Assembly: GCA_016801885.1 (NCBI GenBank) | Contig: CM028902.1 | Span: 20,317,080-20,381,079, forward strand | Direction: 5' to 3' | Source: Toxotes chatareus | Taxonomy: Eukaryota; Chordata; Actinopteri; Toxotidae | DNA length: 64,000 bases | Shown here: positions 48,653 to 62,551 of the stretch, piece by piece | Numbering within the stretch: the stretch's first letter is position 1 | Layout: the number at the start of each line of letters is the position of its first letter | Program-made: the position numbers and the translations under genes | Notes under the pieces: model-generated | Told to the model about the DNA's origin: nothing | The model's database searches: none | The model's input: only the letters and a program-made list of their open reading frames with translations

Positions 48653-51600
48653 CTGGGGACAAGAAGAAAAGAGAACAGAGAGTCTACAAAAGGTCTATGC
48701 ACAGGTACTACTAAATAGGTTCTGGGCAAAACTCAAAAGTGTCGGAAAATAAACTGGTAAAGCACTATTTGGAAATAGAAATCCAGTAAAATGTTGCAAA
48801 CCAAAAAGTATACTGGGTTGTGAAAACGCTGCAACTGGGTTAACTAGTATTATGTTCTTTGTTCATGACGTGGACTAAGTAATCAACCAAATCAGACAGA
48901 GAGGTTCAATAGGGTCTCAAGACTTTTCAATGGGCCCCCTACCTATTCCTGTCATCTGTGTAGCACCATTCTGTAACAACAAATGAAAAACTCTTTTCAT
49001 GTTTTAACAGTGTAGTAATTCTTTACCCTTCTGGTGCGTTGGCTCTGGAGTGTGCACAAGTCCTCATTAAAGTCTCAATTGTGTGGAAGAGGTCGGCCTC
49101 TGTGACGTGGCTGACGCTGCGTTCATCCACCAGCAGCAGCTTCACCAACTGCATGGCAAATGCGACTGCCATGTAGTGCAGTCCATTTTCCATTGACTGG
49201 AAGAAAAAAAAAAAAAAATTAGATGTTAGGCAGTAAAGGCACGTCAAGCTTTACTTGGCCAGACACACAAATGAGAAACTGAAGCACAAATGTCTCCATC
49301 AAAGTGCAGGCTTGACTACCGTGCTTATGCACCGTCATCATTTTAGTATTACTACACCAAGCCCCAAAACAAAACAGTGTGGAAAATAAAATAGTAACTG
49401 ATGATAGCTGATGAATGTGTGGACTGTGTACCTGTGCCAGGTGCAAGTCATACTGCTGCATGTTCACGAGATGGTTCCTGATCAGAAGCTCCACTGCCTC
49501 TACGTTGTATTTGTATTCATCACGGCATTCAATCAGACACCTGTAAACAGAAGCACAGCAAGCAAATTAATCACTACGAAATATCCTATTTATGGAGCCA
49601 CCTTATATCGTGCACCAAAGCTAATGTAACAATTTGAAATCAAATGGGCCGTGATTCACCTGGTGATCTGCTTATTGCACCACTGTGGTCCATAGGCACG
49701 TCCATCTTGCAGGGCTTTAAGCACCAGCAGGTGGCATTCTCTGTAGCGGAGCAGCAAGTCAGCATCAGCCCCACTGGTAGCATCCAGAAGACCCTCCACA
49801 GCCTGGGAAATAGTAAAGCACAGGCAAATACAAATTAATACTACACCTTACCTCCCTCACTCTTAACTGCAGTTATAAAAGTGACTCTCCTACCTTCTGC
49901 AGTAAGCCAAGTGCAGCGATGCCATCCCTGGAGTTCCTGGCCAAAGCAACAGCCTCCAGCAGGCTGCGCAAGGCCTGGGTCAGGGGGTTCATGGCAAGGG
50001 CGGGAGGGATGGCATGAAGATGTTGCTCCAGGTCTGCCATGCACTTATCATAGATCTGAGCCACATCATCTGTGGCCCATGCCTGTTGCTGTGATGACAA
50101 ATACAGAGCGGTGGAATTAAGTTCTGCGGGTTTCAAATGACAATTCCAATCTGTAACCTGAATTTCATGATAGTGACACAAGAATCACTTAGTCAAATGT
50201 TAGCTGTTTCATTTTCTTATATACTGGGTTATAAATAAGACCAACAAAAAAAATATTTAGGGTAATCTTTTTGCTTTTGGTCAACACAGGCACAAATCAG
50301 AAAATGAAAAAATTCATAATTATTTTTTAATAACCACTGTAGCACCTTTCAGCCATTCCTTCCCCTGCTCTTACGTTTTGTTTTAGGTGTCACAAGTAAA
50401 AAAAAAAAAAAAAAAAAAAAAATTAAAACTCACCTTCATGGGCTGAGCCAAGAAGCCAGTGGGTTGAGAGAGGTCATTGCTGGGTAAGAAACCTGGAACG
50501 TTCCTGGCAAACTCCTCATATACAGCCAGCTGCTTAGGGTCCACTCCTCCCACCTACAAGAGACATGCGTTTTGTAACTTAACAGAAATGTGTCCACAGA
50601 CTGATGACAGTGTGAAATACTACTGAATCATCACCCTACTGGACACAGTGGACAGATCCAGCAACTCAATTAGCAAGAAATTATGACTTCTTTTAAGCTG
50701 CAACTAGCATAGTTCATATCAAAATTGATGGACTTTTTTTTTTTTTTACTGGTATTTGCATGGATGTTGCAGTGATCCTACCTTGAGTCTGATCTGCTCA
50801 GGCATGCGTTCAGCTTGGTAAGTCAGAACAACGGGATCACAGTAACGCCGTCCCTCTTGGCGTGCATGCTTTCTCAGCTCAAACTCCTAGAAGAACAGTA
50901 AAAGCAGTAAAATATATTTAGAAATATTTATGTAAAAACTGAATGAAACAAAAGATGAGAATGAAGACCATACAATTTACACATGTGAAAACCTCATACA
51001 TCCTAGCAGAGCAGTCTACCTCTAAAACAGAGGTATGCCAGTAACTGTCTTTAGTCATGGCAATAAAAATCAAAAGTAGCCAATCAACGGCGACATGAAT
51101 AGTTATGGGGAAGTTGTAATTATAGTAGCTGAGGTGACGCTGGCCATAGTTCCTGTATCCAAAATAAATTTCTTCTTTAAGTCTCACCGTGGCTAGTCTC
51201 TTGTCCATTTCAGGACCAGCCTTCTCCACAGCTGTTTTCTGAATGAAGCAGCAAGCCAATTCACAGTTGTCTTGAGCAATCCGGGCTGCAGCCTCTTCCA
51301 TCATTTCTCTCTGTTGGGGGGTTGGTGCCTGAGAGAAAAGACAATTTAAGTTAAAGAAGCAGGAATAATACAAGCTATCAGACAAACAGAAGGATGGATG
51401 GGTGTGTAGGAAAAGAAAGCTCTCTCAATATGTTATGGAAGATCAGCAACTAGGGACATAAGCCTTCGTGAAGGCGTTCACCTTACCCTAAGTGCAGCAG
51501 CAAAGCTGTTCTTCAGGTTGGTGGCGATGCTCATGAGCAGAGGCTCACGGCAGGTGATCATGGCCATGCCGGCGGTCAGGTTTCTCATCATATGGTGTGC

Positions 51601-54600
51601 AGCGACACGCATGCGAGACTCTTCTGAATCCAGGGCAAAGTCCTTCCTGATGATCTGTTCGCAGGTTGTCATGGCAATTTTGATAGAGCGATCAACCACA
51701 GGATGCACAAGCTCCTGGACAGCTCGCTCTACTGACTGCCGTACACACTGCTTCAACTGAGGATGGGCCTGTAGCAGAGGGATCTGAAGAGAAAAGATGG
51801 GGGAAGCATGAGAGGAAAGTCAAGAAAAGGAACTACAATCAAAAAGATATAAGAAGAAAATTTATTTCAACAGGAGAGAGAGGAGACGTGAGAAAAGGAG
51901 TGTCTGAAGCGGTACATTGACTTCAGTAAAGTCTCTGCCGGGGGCTTGCAGGTACATAATACTTACGTTGACATTTATGTTGATGTGTGGAGCCAGGCCC
52001 GCCAAGGCATACACATTGATGTCGTGGTAACTGAACTGCGGTGTGGGGGGCCCAGTGGTTGTGCAAGTGGTGGTGGTGGCAGCTGGGGTTGAGGGAGGAG
52101 CTGCAAATGGAACAAAGTCTCCTGTTGGTCACAAAACGCTAATTTGATTAAAATCACAAGAAAAAGCACATTGTCAAGTCAAAATTAACAGAAAACACAG
52201 AACAAAAAATGTACCACTTGTCTAAGAGTGTTCTCAAAGAACTTCAAAGAGCAAAAGACAGAACTTATATGATAAAAATTAAAATTAACATTTTAAAGAT
52301 ACTGATATGTGAAATTTTACCACATTTTCAAAATCAAATCTACTATAGATGAACTTGTGCTCATTTCATTTTAGCTTTTAACTGATTAACCTTGCCTAAA
52401 CTGAGTTAAAGTAGGTGTAGGTTAAGAAGAACATCACAAAACTGAAAATAAATAAATAAAAAATTACAAAAATGGAGCATCCACCTGTGGTAGAAACTGG
52501 TAACATCTCCTCTGGGGGCTTGGCTTCTTTCTTTGGTGCAGACAGCTGCTCCTCCAGGCTCTTTAGCTTATCTTTGTCCTTCAGCAGGTTTCCTGGCTTC
52601 AGGTCATTGATGTCCAGAGACAAGTTCTTACACAGAACTTCAATCTCAAATTTTAAATTCAGCTGCAATAAATGAGACAATGTGAGCCATCATTTCACAC
52701 GTGTCTACTGATAAATTTTCTTTGAAGTTGTTTACCTTTGCAGAATAACCATTTTTAGGTTAAGAGTTTAAATACATATTACTGGATATCACTGGGTTAC
52801 ATTTACCAAATGAAATAAAATACTGCTATGTAGCAAGATCAGTGCATGTCTGTCAGAAAACTAAAAATGTTAAAGGAAAAAGCTGTGACGCTCTTGACTA
52901 TTATTTCAATGCGCTGAACTTAGACTCTGCTTGGGTTTAAATGGCTTCTAAGAAGAGTATTCTGTTACCTTGAGGTCATGTTCCTGATGAAGCTCAGCAA
53001 GGACATTCATGATGGCCATGGTCCAGGGGTTCTGGGGTCTGAAAACCTGAAGCAACAAAGACACACACATTAGCTCCAAGGAACAAATGGTGAAATCTAA
53101 TCAGTTTTGGCCACTTTTATTCACAGTGGAAAAAATACCAAGATATTTCTGTCTGAGGTAAATAGGACTGTTTTATATAGGACATGAGGTAATGCCAATC
53201 GCATAAAGATGTCTCTCAGACTACACCCATGTTGCTCACCATGCTCCGTAAACTGGACTCCAAAACTTTGGCCACAAAGGGAACTACATAAAGTAGCTCC
53301 TGCTGGCCTTTCACATAGGCTTCCAGTAGCAGAGACTTGACTTCCAGATCCTGGGAGGGAGGAGAGGGAAAATAATTTAAGTCAACTCAAAAAACTGGCA
53401 AGAGACCCACCACATAATGACACAACAGAGCCAACGAATATGTTACAAATTCTTACTGTATAGAGGATAGGCTTGTTTTTGGCCAGTGTAATCATGCCCA
53501 ACCAGTGGCCCAGATTCTTCAGCAGGGAGCGATCAGAGAAATTGGCAGCTGCCTTGTCTGAGGTCAAAAGCACCTGAGAGGGGGAAAAAAAAAAAACATG
53601 GGTGGGAAACAAATGTCAGTATTTTTCAAATTATGACCATTTGCAGCAGCAACTATGGTAAGAAAGAACACAAAAAACCCCCTTATTTATCTGGCATGGT
53701 AATGTGATGTCTAAAGACTTTGTAGTAGAAAGACAGTTATACAATATGAGAGACTTAACTGTGAAATGCCAAAAAACCCCCCCAACAAAACAACAACCAC
53801 ATGATTCCAGCACTATTAGATGTCCCATGTGTGAAAAGGGTTTCTGAGAGATATTTAACACTCGGAAAGCAACTGGCAGGCAAAGCACTCAAAACAGGAT
53901 ATTTACAGTAAGCAGCAAATGCTGAAGCCCTTGAAGTGCCATCTTATCCCTCACTGTCTTACCTTGATATTTCTATAAGTCTCATTAAGGACCATCTTGA
54001 CAAACTCAGGATTCTTGAGTGTGTCCAGAAAGTTGGAGTACAGACTGTGGAAGTTGGGCTCAATGCTGACACGCTTCATCACCAGGTACTGAGACACCCA
54101 GGGCATAAACTCCTCCTTCACCGTCTCTTTCAACTCCTCAACCTGAGAAACACAGATATGGTTTTCCAAAGGCAACAAAAAGTGTATCTGACTATTAAGG
54201 TTCTTGAGATACAGTAATGTTTTGTCAGTGTCCCTTTACCTTCTGTGTCATGTTGGACTGAGAAAGGTTGTTGAAGATAAAAGCAATCTTCTCCTGGACA
54301 TTCTCTGGAGGCTCTACAATCCTTTCCGTTTGGTCAGTGGCAACCAGCAGGGTGTCAATGTTGGTAGTGTTTATTGAGGGCTGCAGGTAAGAGCAAGGGC
54401 AATTATACCTTTGAAACCAGTGTATAAATATTGTGTACATCTCTTTCATGCAGAAACAATGTAAACCAACTGTAAAGCATTGACAAGAAAAGTCAATGGT
54501 GCTCGATCATCAATCAAACTCACAGGCACATCCTTCTTGAAGCTGCTGGGCGTTGGTCTTGTGATAGTGGTGGTCTTGGCTACTGTGGTTGTAGTCGTGG

Positions 54601-57600
54601 TGGTGGTGACGAGGGTGCTGGGTTGACCTGGCTGTGGGGCTTTGGGGCCACCAGGTTGCTGCGACTGGGCCTGGGCTTGAACTTGTGCCAGAGCCAGACT
54701 GCCAGGTGTGGTGATGGAGCCCTGCATCTTCACCGGAGGGTCCCGTGACTGTTGGCCATACTCGATATACTGCACACACAGGATATTTAAAGGTGCAGAG
54801 CGAGAGATTTAATTTATCTGTATGTGTGGAGCCCCTTAGTTTGTCCGAGCCAGGACAAACTAAGACATGAAGAATGGTGAACAAAAATAAATTAAGGAAA
54901 CCTGATTACCTCTTGTAAATGGTGGGGGAACTGCAAGAAGTGGGCAATTGAGGCCAGGTGTTGACAATACTGAGGGTAGTCTTTTAGTCTAAGAAAGAAA
55001 AATAGCATACTTTCAGCTTTACACAAGATGACTGTTAAATTAATACTCATGTCACCAAAGAAAACATGTCAGTACCTGTTTTTGAACCTATCTAGAGCTG
55101 CAATGCCAAAGTAATACATTTTGGATCCGTAGGGTTTCCTTAAGGCCTCAAGGACATATCGGAGGGCCAAGCCCAGGGCCATGTACGTGACAAGACCCTT
55201 CTCGATAATTCCACCAAAAAGGCAGGCAGTGATGTGCAGCTCCTTGTCTGGGTACTGGGGGAAGAACCGGTATTCCTCAAACAAGTTCCGAAGCATGCAA
55301 TTGAACACCTCTCGCTCCCGCTTGATGGTTGAATCCTTGAACCTCTGCAGCATCTCCAGTACCTAGACAATAACATAGAGGAAGATCAATGAGGGACACT
55401 ATTTAGAATATGGATGAGTAAAACTAATCAACAGTGGCCAACAATAATAATAATAATAATCCATGAAGGTGAACACAAACCAAATTTTAGGTTACTTTGT
55501 ATTTTGGCAAGAAACAAATAAATAACATCACTACGTACTTCATCCACAGACATAGTTGGGTGAGGTGGGTGGTTGTAGATGCGCTGGAAGTAACTGTTTG
55601 CTTCATCGTCTATCTCCTTACTAAAGTGCTGGTTTGCCTCGGGCCACACCTGAGAAAGGTCAGCTGGGAGGAGGTAAGAAAACATTTAGTTTTTCATTAC
55701 TTCAGTTTTACATATATTTTACTTCAATGTTGTAAACCAACACTGCAGCACAGGCCAAGTAATTCACATATTGGTGAAAATTATTGTATAATCATGTGAA
55801 ACATGACACACCAAAAAGGTTTCTAACTGATCAAATCAAGTTAGACCTCTTTTTGATGCTTAAAAAGTAGACAAATGACACTAAAGTGGGGCCGTCAGCA
55901 TAAGCAGACAAGGAATGGAAGACTGATCTGTATTTCCTCTCTGATACACATGTTTATTTAAGTTGTGTGACATGAAATTTTAAAAACGTCAAAAGACCTA
56001 ATATTGTACAGGATGTCAAAATGAGTCTTTTAAAAGCTCATGATAAGGATTTGAAAAACATATTGGTGTAGCACACTAAGGTGCATTAGAAGTAAATTTG
56101 CAAATCAAGACAATAATCATAATCACTGCAGAGGAAAATACAGAGCTGAGCAGCGCAGGGCGGGGCTCTCAGTCACACCACTACCACCACCACTTACAGG
56201 CCTTGATCTTACTCTGCTGAAAGGTAGGTGGATTCAGGCCTGGTGTGCTCATCTTCCTGGTGCCAAAAGGGTCAGTGCTTACTGTTGGCATCCCCAGACT
56301 AGAGCCAATACCAGAGCTGATGCCTGAGCCCAAGGGACCTAGAAGTAACACAACACTTGAGTCATTTCAATCCACATCTAGTTCACCTTCTGAACTACTA
56401 CCCTTTGTAGTCTGAACTTGGTTCAATTTATTATGCACAAATACTGAGTGACCCTGCGGTATGTTCTGCCAAATTTGTTAACACTTACAAAATATTTTCC
56501 CGGTCGCTTTTGACTGAATTTGACAGTCTATCAATATTAAGTGTACTAATTTAGTGTAACTAATTAGTGCAGCATGACTTGCAAATTTAGTGTGAATGTA
56601 TGTTTGTCTTAAAAGAAGATAATCAAATAGCATAGTACCAGAGTCCATACCAGGGAGCTGCGAGGACAGGCTGCCAATGCCCCCAAATGGTGTGCTGGGG
56701 TTAGGATTGGAGAGTGGTGGGAAGGCTTTGGCTGGGGACTGGGGGTTACTAAAAGCTGAACTCAGTGAGGTTGGGAAACCTTGCATGCTCTGAGTATGGG
56801 AGGTGGCTGTGCCCCCCAAGTTCAAGGAACCCATGCCAGAGAGTGGGTCCATCTAGAGAAGAGCAAGAGAGGGAAAAATACAGGAAGCAAAAATGATTAT
56901 TAGGCAGGGATGGGGAGTCACAGGCACAAACCTTCTTGAAAGTTCTTCATGAATATATTAAGAAGTTTAAAAAAAATTACAGAACTATAACAATAATATA
57001 CCTTTTAATGTTTTTTTCAACATTAAAAGGTATTTCAAGGTTGAGGCATGATATGGTTTTAACATATACCTGTACAGGTGAGATGGCATCCAGGCTGCTG
57101 GTGCTGGGGGCACGTCCCTTCGGCATGACCCCTGGTGGCGGCTGCCGGGCTTTATTCATTACATTGCTGCAGTTGGCAACCATTGTCAGGATCGTCTCGG
57201 ACAACTCCTGGGATACACTCCTGAGGAAGAGGTGACAAAAAATCTTTAATTAAAATAAATAAATAAAAATAATATATATACATATATAACACTATATTGA
57301 ATAGTAAGAATGGTGTCTATCTCAGTATAGTTATTTACAAACTTGTTAATCTTGCATGGTCAAAACATTATCACATGCACCCAACGTTGAGCTTCATTTT
57401 GACCAATGCTGACATTAAACGACACTGATTCAGAAGATCAACAAACATCCATTTAAAAGCACCAAGCAATGTAATAGTATAGTATGGGAAACTAATTTAG
57501 ATTGCTGCTTACCCAGCACAGGACTGCAGGCAGGCCAGCATGGTGGCTAAGGTCTCCGGCGGCAGCTGGGCACTTTTGGGCTGGTCCTTGTCTGGGGCCA

Positions 57601-60600
57601 GACCCCCCATAATGGATGGGCAGCGCCTCTTCAGGAATGTCACACACGCCTGGATAAACGGTTCCTGACACACGGACACAGCACAAAATTATTGTAAAAT
57701 ACATGTTCAAAAGGTTAATATGGTTGTCTGATTCATATTCATCTGAATCATATTGACTTTAGAGAATAACTGCACTTAAACCAACTGAAACACATACCCC
57801 ATGCTCTCTGATTTTGTCAGTCAGCCATTTATCAAGTTTGAGGTATTCACGGCGAGAGGCAAGTGCAGCAAGGTCAATAACAAAGGCAAATGGAGTACCA
57901 TTCAGCAGCATCGATAGAGACTGGAGAAAAGAAAACGTGCATGCATTGAGCATCACGAAAAATATACCTACATTTAAAGACAGGACAAATACAATATCCC
58001 ACCTTTATTACTAATTATTACTGACGCTGAGAATAAGCAGGATCTCTGAATCTCACGTAATCTGTCATTTACATACTTTTCTGTACTCAGACTATACAGT
58101 ATGTCCCCAAAATGATGTGCTTTCTAATAAAAAGCTGCTTAAAAATAGTTTTTAAAGAAATGGAAAAACAAAGTCAGAGATGGAGTCCTTTGTGCTTTGA
58201 CACTATTGCCTAATTATTCTGCTTTATCTTGAGGGTTCAAAGCTTTCTTCATGTCAGTGGTTATTTAGTCTATTCCAACAAACCTTCAAGTCCTGGGCCA
58301 CATCCAGGATGCGAGACAGCTTGGCTTGGTCATACTGCTCCCCTCTCATGTACCACTCAGCCATAGAATGCATTATTAGCTGGCGGATGGAGGGAGACTG
58401 TCCCTGAAAAAAAGAACCATCAGGTTTTTGTAAAAGGCAAAAAAAAAAAAAAAAAAAAACACTGACCAAATAACCAAGACCACAACTAACCAAAGTACCA
58501 ATGGAAAACAGCCCAATACCAACCTGTCCGTGCCAGGCGTAGTGCAAGATAATGGCAGAGTTGGGGTGATTGCCCAGAAAGATGGGCATTAGAGTAGAGA
58601 TGAGCTCATGGCGCAGTGTATGCCAGGAGGTGGAGATCTGCAGTAATGCCAACACCAGCATGTCTGGGCAGTGCTTGATTGGGAAGCTAAACAGCTGCTT
58701 CACCTGCTCATACTGGCCCACCTCAGACAGCCTGAGCAGGCTCTCCACCAGGTCCAGACTTTTCCTGTGAAGAGTTAGTGACACTCACATTATAGTGCCA
58801 AGGTTCAAGCCAGCAAGGCATTCTATGTCATTTTAAGTGATGTAACCCTTCAAAAACTGAATTACATTTAGTACATCAAATAATGCCTCTCCTCTGACAG
58901 GCTACAGGAAACCCTGCTCGCTAATGTGGATAATTATCACAAGACAAACTGTGAAGAAAATGCTTTCAAATGTGCAACTGAATACCACATGAAAACAGCA
59001 GATAGATGCTGATAGTGTTGAACCCAGTAAGGAGAAATCAGCAACTGCTACACCCTTCTACACAGTGGCCAAGCTTCATACCATGTGGCAATCTCCCGGT
59101 TGTCATCCTCTGGTGGGGCCTTGAGGATGTCGGTGGCCACGTTGTGGCAAGGGTAGTCAGCAAAACAAAACACCTCTGGGCTCATCAGGGAGTGCTGAAT
59201 GAATGAAAGCTGAAAATGGGAGAAAAAAAAGCAGTTAAACATTTAGAGAGGGAATACAAGGCTCCAAATTAACCACTCAAACTGTACTATGTCCAAGTAA
59301 AAAATCAATTCCCTTATTGGTACACTTTATTCTCTACTTGCGACAGCAAATGTTCCCTTTAAATTTTCCACTACCATTAAACACTAATGATCACATCATC
59401 CTGCTGGAGTAGATATTTGACAGTACCTGTCCCTCGGCGTGTTTCCACGGCCTATAGATGAGATCGACAGGGAAGACCTCCATGCCCAACCCCCTCTGAA
59501 TGCCATACACCACTATTTGCAGGCCTTTACTGTCCCGGATTAGAAAGCCTGGGTGGTCCAGTTCGTACGTCACCTCTTTGAAGTTCAGGTTGGGATTCTA
59601 GGATACACACACACACACACACGCACACACACACATAAAAATAAATAAATAATGCAAGCGAAACCTCAGTCACTTCTGAAAATAAAAGGCCGATTTCTGA
59701 AACCCTGACTATCAAGTTTGAGAGACTACTGCATGTGTTAACCTGTGCACTGACACAGAACTTGAGATGTAATCCCAGAGTGATACTATAAAATGTCAGA
59801 GTTAAGGTGTTGTCTCTGGCAGTGTGCGGAAAACAGACAAATATTACCCAGCAAAAGCTATGGCTAACTTGTTCGGGTAAAGTGACGGTTCACTTACCAC
59901 TTCTTTGACAACATCGATGAGAACCTCAACGTTCCATGTGTGTGCCTGCGAGCCATCGCTCTTATCCTTACCATCACTCCAGATACCACTTCCTGGAGCA
60001 GAGATGGACTGTAAGAGAAAACAAAAGCAGAGAACATTTTATCTTTGATGTACTACTGAAGAACACAGAAGACAGGACACGCATATCAGAAGTATCCAAT
60101 ATTTTAAATATTAAAATGACTGAATTAAATGAGTGATACTAACACTACTAAAACAAGTGACTCCTTTTGTTTATATTAGGTCTATGTGAACTGAAATGGA
60201 GTACAACTACAATCAAGTGTTTGCTTAGTCCATATCAAGTCAATCAAACTAAAAGAGTCAGAGTGACCGTTGACGTCTGGCAGCCCTTGGCCCTTTTACC
60301 AAATAAGCAACTCACCTGCAGTGGGATGCCATCAGTTAGGCCAGAGTGGGTACGAGCCATCATGCCCAGGACCCTGGCTACCTGGCTGGCCGTAACCTCT
60401 CTCACCCCATACTGGATGATTATGTTTCTGCACTCATCCACACTGGAAAGATTAATAGCACAAACTAGTAAGTGTTGACAACAAACCAATCATCCATTAA
60501 CATTCACATATCAACTAAAATCACACCGGGGATGGAACAGTCAAACAACGAAATATCTGGGCACACACCTTGTTTTTAGCTCTAAGATTTTGTTTGTTTT

Positions 60601-62551
60601 TACAACTTCTATTGTTGCAAAACGTGTTAGTAAAGAGGCTTTAATACTACTGATATCACTTCTGAGTGATCTGAGATTTACGGTTTTGATAAATCTGGAT
60701 CAGAGATTTGTCAAACTACAAAATGGTGTCTGTGAGATCTGTATTCAGTCATGAACTATGCATGCAGTAGCACCTTGGCAGCCAAGTCTGAATGCACCAT
60801 AAGTAGTGTTTCACATGATTACTATGCATTCACTGACATTACATTTAAAGTAAAAATATGCGTGTTAGTTGTGGATGTTGCTTAAAAGAATTTTGACATA
60901 ATTCACCTAGCACAGAAGCCATAGCCAACTTCTTGCATGAATTCTGCAAGAGAACTCTCCATCATGGTCTTAGCTAACTCCCCCGAGTCTGGTAGGATCC
61001 TGTCCATGAGAATGTCCCGTTTTTCAGGGTACAGCAGTGGTGCGAGCACCACAGGGCAGCGCTCCTGGGGGAAATCTGAAACACAACACGCAATTAAATA
61101 AACAGCAGCAACACTGAAAAACAGAGGACAGGATCTGATTTCTATTTAGTCTGACAAAGCCATATAATATTCAACTGTAGATAATTATATACTTCAGGAT
61201 CTGCCCAGGTTGGTTGCAACAAATATGTATTGATCCCCCATACCTCGGCAAAGTGTCTTGAGGAAGGCGTCAATCTGCTCTTGCCCTACCCCACTGGCTC
61301 CCTTCTGGCCAAACAGTAGATGGGAGAGCAGTAGGTGCAAGACCTCTATGGCAATGTCTTGGAAGCCACCTTCCTGGTTTCCTCCGAGATCAGCGTCAAC
61401 GTATGACCGCAGGAGGTCTGGAAGTTTCTGCTTGATGAACTGCGCAGCTGATAACCCATCAAAAACAACTAGTTAAGACAGCATAGACTTGCTTCTCTGC
61501 AATTTTCTGTGTTGACAATCCCATGTCAAAAACACAATTTTGTTTTTTGTCTTTTCCCTGCGATGCCATTAATAAAGTGACGTGGTGCCAGCCAATGATT
61601 GCAAAGTCTTAAAATGCAACATCCCACATACCATATCATCATATCATCTAAAACTATCTGCATGCGTGGCACCTTGTATTTGTGATCGACAAGAATAATT
61701 TATCAGTAATTTGGAAAGTGGTTTGAAAACTAAGTACTCAGATCATGTTTATGTCTAAGTAGTCAGCTACTTGTTTAAACATATCAGGCTCTGGCAGAAC
61801 TACTTACCAAAGCCACGAAGGTCTGTGTTGCTGGAGTTGAGCAAAGCAAGTCCAAATATCACCTGGGAAAGAAATTAATAAAGTAAACATAAAATCCCCC
61901 ATTTCAGATAGAGACATGTTACAGGAAACATTTCTTAGCAGCCAAGTGTAAAGCATGTACTGTGTGACTGCTGTCCCTTTTGGTTTAGTAGCTAATCAGA
62001 GGGTTTCTCACAGAATTAGACCACAAATATCTGTGTGTACAAATATTTTCAGTCCATTGTGAAACTATGATGGGACAAACTAGGTAATTAACAGGAAACA
62101 CTAGTTAATGAAGGCAATTGCAGAGTTGGCCTACCTCCTGGACCTTGCTGAGCTTAAGAACTTTACTCAGTTGAGTGAATAAGTGGGCCGATGGCTTCAA
62201 ACTCTGAAAGACAATGAATGTGAACATAACTCCTCAATTTTTCTTATTAATACACACCTGCAATATGATTTTACATACATAGATTTCTGAGTTAGTTACT
62301 GTCTCATTCACCAATTGAAAGCCAGTGCAATTTGTTTTGATAATTGGAAAAAAATAAAAACTGAGAGAAACTAAAGAAACTTAATTCAACCAATTCTAAC
62401 ATAAATGTATATTAAACAATTAGGTTTGCTTTTAGTAGCATCTGCTGCTTACCTTCTGGTAGTGCAGGGGATTGTCGATGGCGTAACAGAGAGTTGAAAT
62501 AAAGTTTGGCTTTGATATCAGCGACACACACTCCTGGATCAGAAACTGTGT
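45391..62551 (-). CDS. cnot1: CNOT1, CCR4-NOT complex scaffold subunit 1, missing only the 5' end
   Basis: CNOT1 is the large scaffold of the cytoplasmic and nuclear CCR4-NOT deadenylase, which shortens mRNA poly(A) tails. Forty-six coding exons are in phase, 5' to 3': 62453-62551, 62135-62203, 61808-61862, 61244-61447, 60907-61075, 60316-60442, 59898-60008, 59427-59597, 59082-59209, 58524-58764, 58284-58403, 57798-57920, 57513-57664, 57070-57220, 56651-56852, 56198-56338, 55539-55663, 55076-55362, 54910-54988, 54524-54769, 54240-54380, 53963-54142, 53457-53573, 53240-53350, 52969-53046, 52485-52662, 51967-52100, 51487-51783, 51188-51328, 50782-50886, 50434-50553, 49894-50088, 49660-49802, 49432-49540, 49027-49196, 48421-48652, 48071-48319, 47770-47933, 47488-47605, 47244-47345, 46811-46984, 46521-46670, 46231-46411, 45834-45966, 45579-45713, 45391-45469. 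The total is 6,936 nt, or 2,311 residues. About 70 N-terminal residues lie beyond the window, giving ~2,380 (human 2,376). No breaks are seen. Confidence 0.97.
50782..52662 (-). other. cnot1: CNOT1 CNOT9-binding (DUF3819) region
   Basis: These exons encode about residues 1280-1564, covering the helical DUF3819 domain that in human CNOT1 binds CNOT9/CAF40. Marker blocks are [37 protein letters not shown] and [20 protein letters not shown]. Exon 51967-52100 is a Thr/Pro-rich linker specific in length to this lineage. Confidence 0.8.
52969..54380 (-). other. cnot1: CNOT1 MIF4G domain (deadenylase-binding)
   Basis: Exons 54240-54380 to 52969-53046 encode about residues 1071-1279. They contain the bulk of the MIF4G domain that in human (about 1093-1317) docks the CNOT7/CNOT8 catalytic subunits and DDX6. 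Conserved blocks include [37 protein letters not shown] and [20 protein letters not shown]. The preceding exon (54524-54769) is a Gln- and Thr-rich linker with a run of eight Thr. Confidence 0.8.
54910..56852 (-). other. cnot1: CNOT1 low-complexity linker and TTP-binding HEAT domain
   Basis: Exons 56651-56852 and 56198-56338 encode a Ser/Pro/Gly-rich linker ([32 protein letters not shown]). Exons 55539-55663, 55076-55362 and 54910-54988 encode the compact helical domain that in human CNOT1 (about 820-999) binds tristetraprolin-type RNA-binding proteins ([39 protein letters not shown]). The linker differs more from human than the rest of the protein. Confidence 0.75.
57070..62551 (-). other. 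cnot1: CNOT1 N-terminal HEAT-repeat region (CNOT10/CNOT11 side)
   Basis: These 14 exons encode about residues 71-710, the alpha-helical HEAT-type N-terminal arm. In known complexes its most N-terminal part binds the CNOT10-CNOT11 module. Recognisable blocks include [20 protein letters not shown] and [20 protein letters not shown]. The linker starting at exon 57070-57220 is rich in Pro, Ser and Gly ([14 protein letters not shown]). Domain assignment follows the human protein. Confidence 0.8.
59601..59636. repeat. CA microsatellite in a CNOT1 intron
   Basis: A run of CA with one CG interruption lies just past the acceptor side of exon 59427-59597. Confidence 0.9.

Noticed and set aside
54510..54884. 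His/Thr-rich 124-codon minus-strand frame
   Set aside because: It is the wrong frame of the CNOT1 Thr-rich linker exon 54524-54769.
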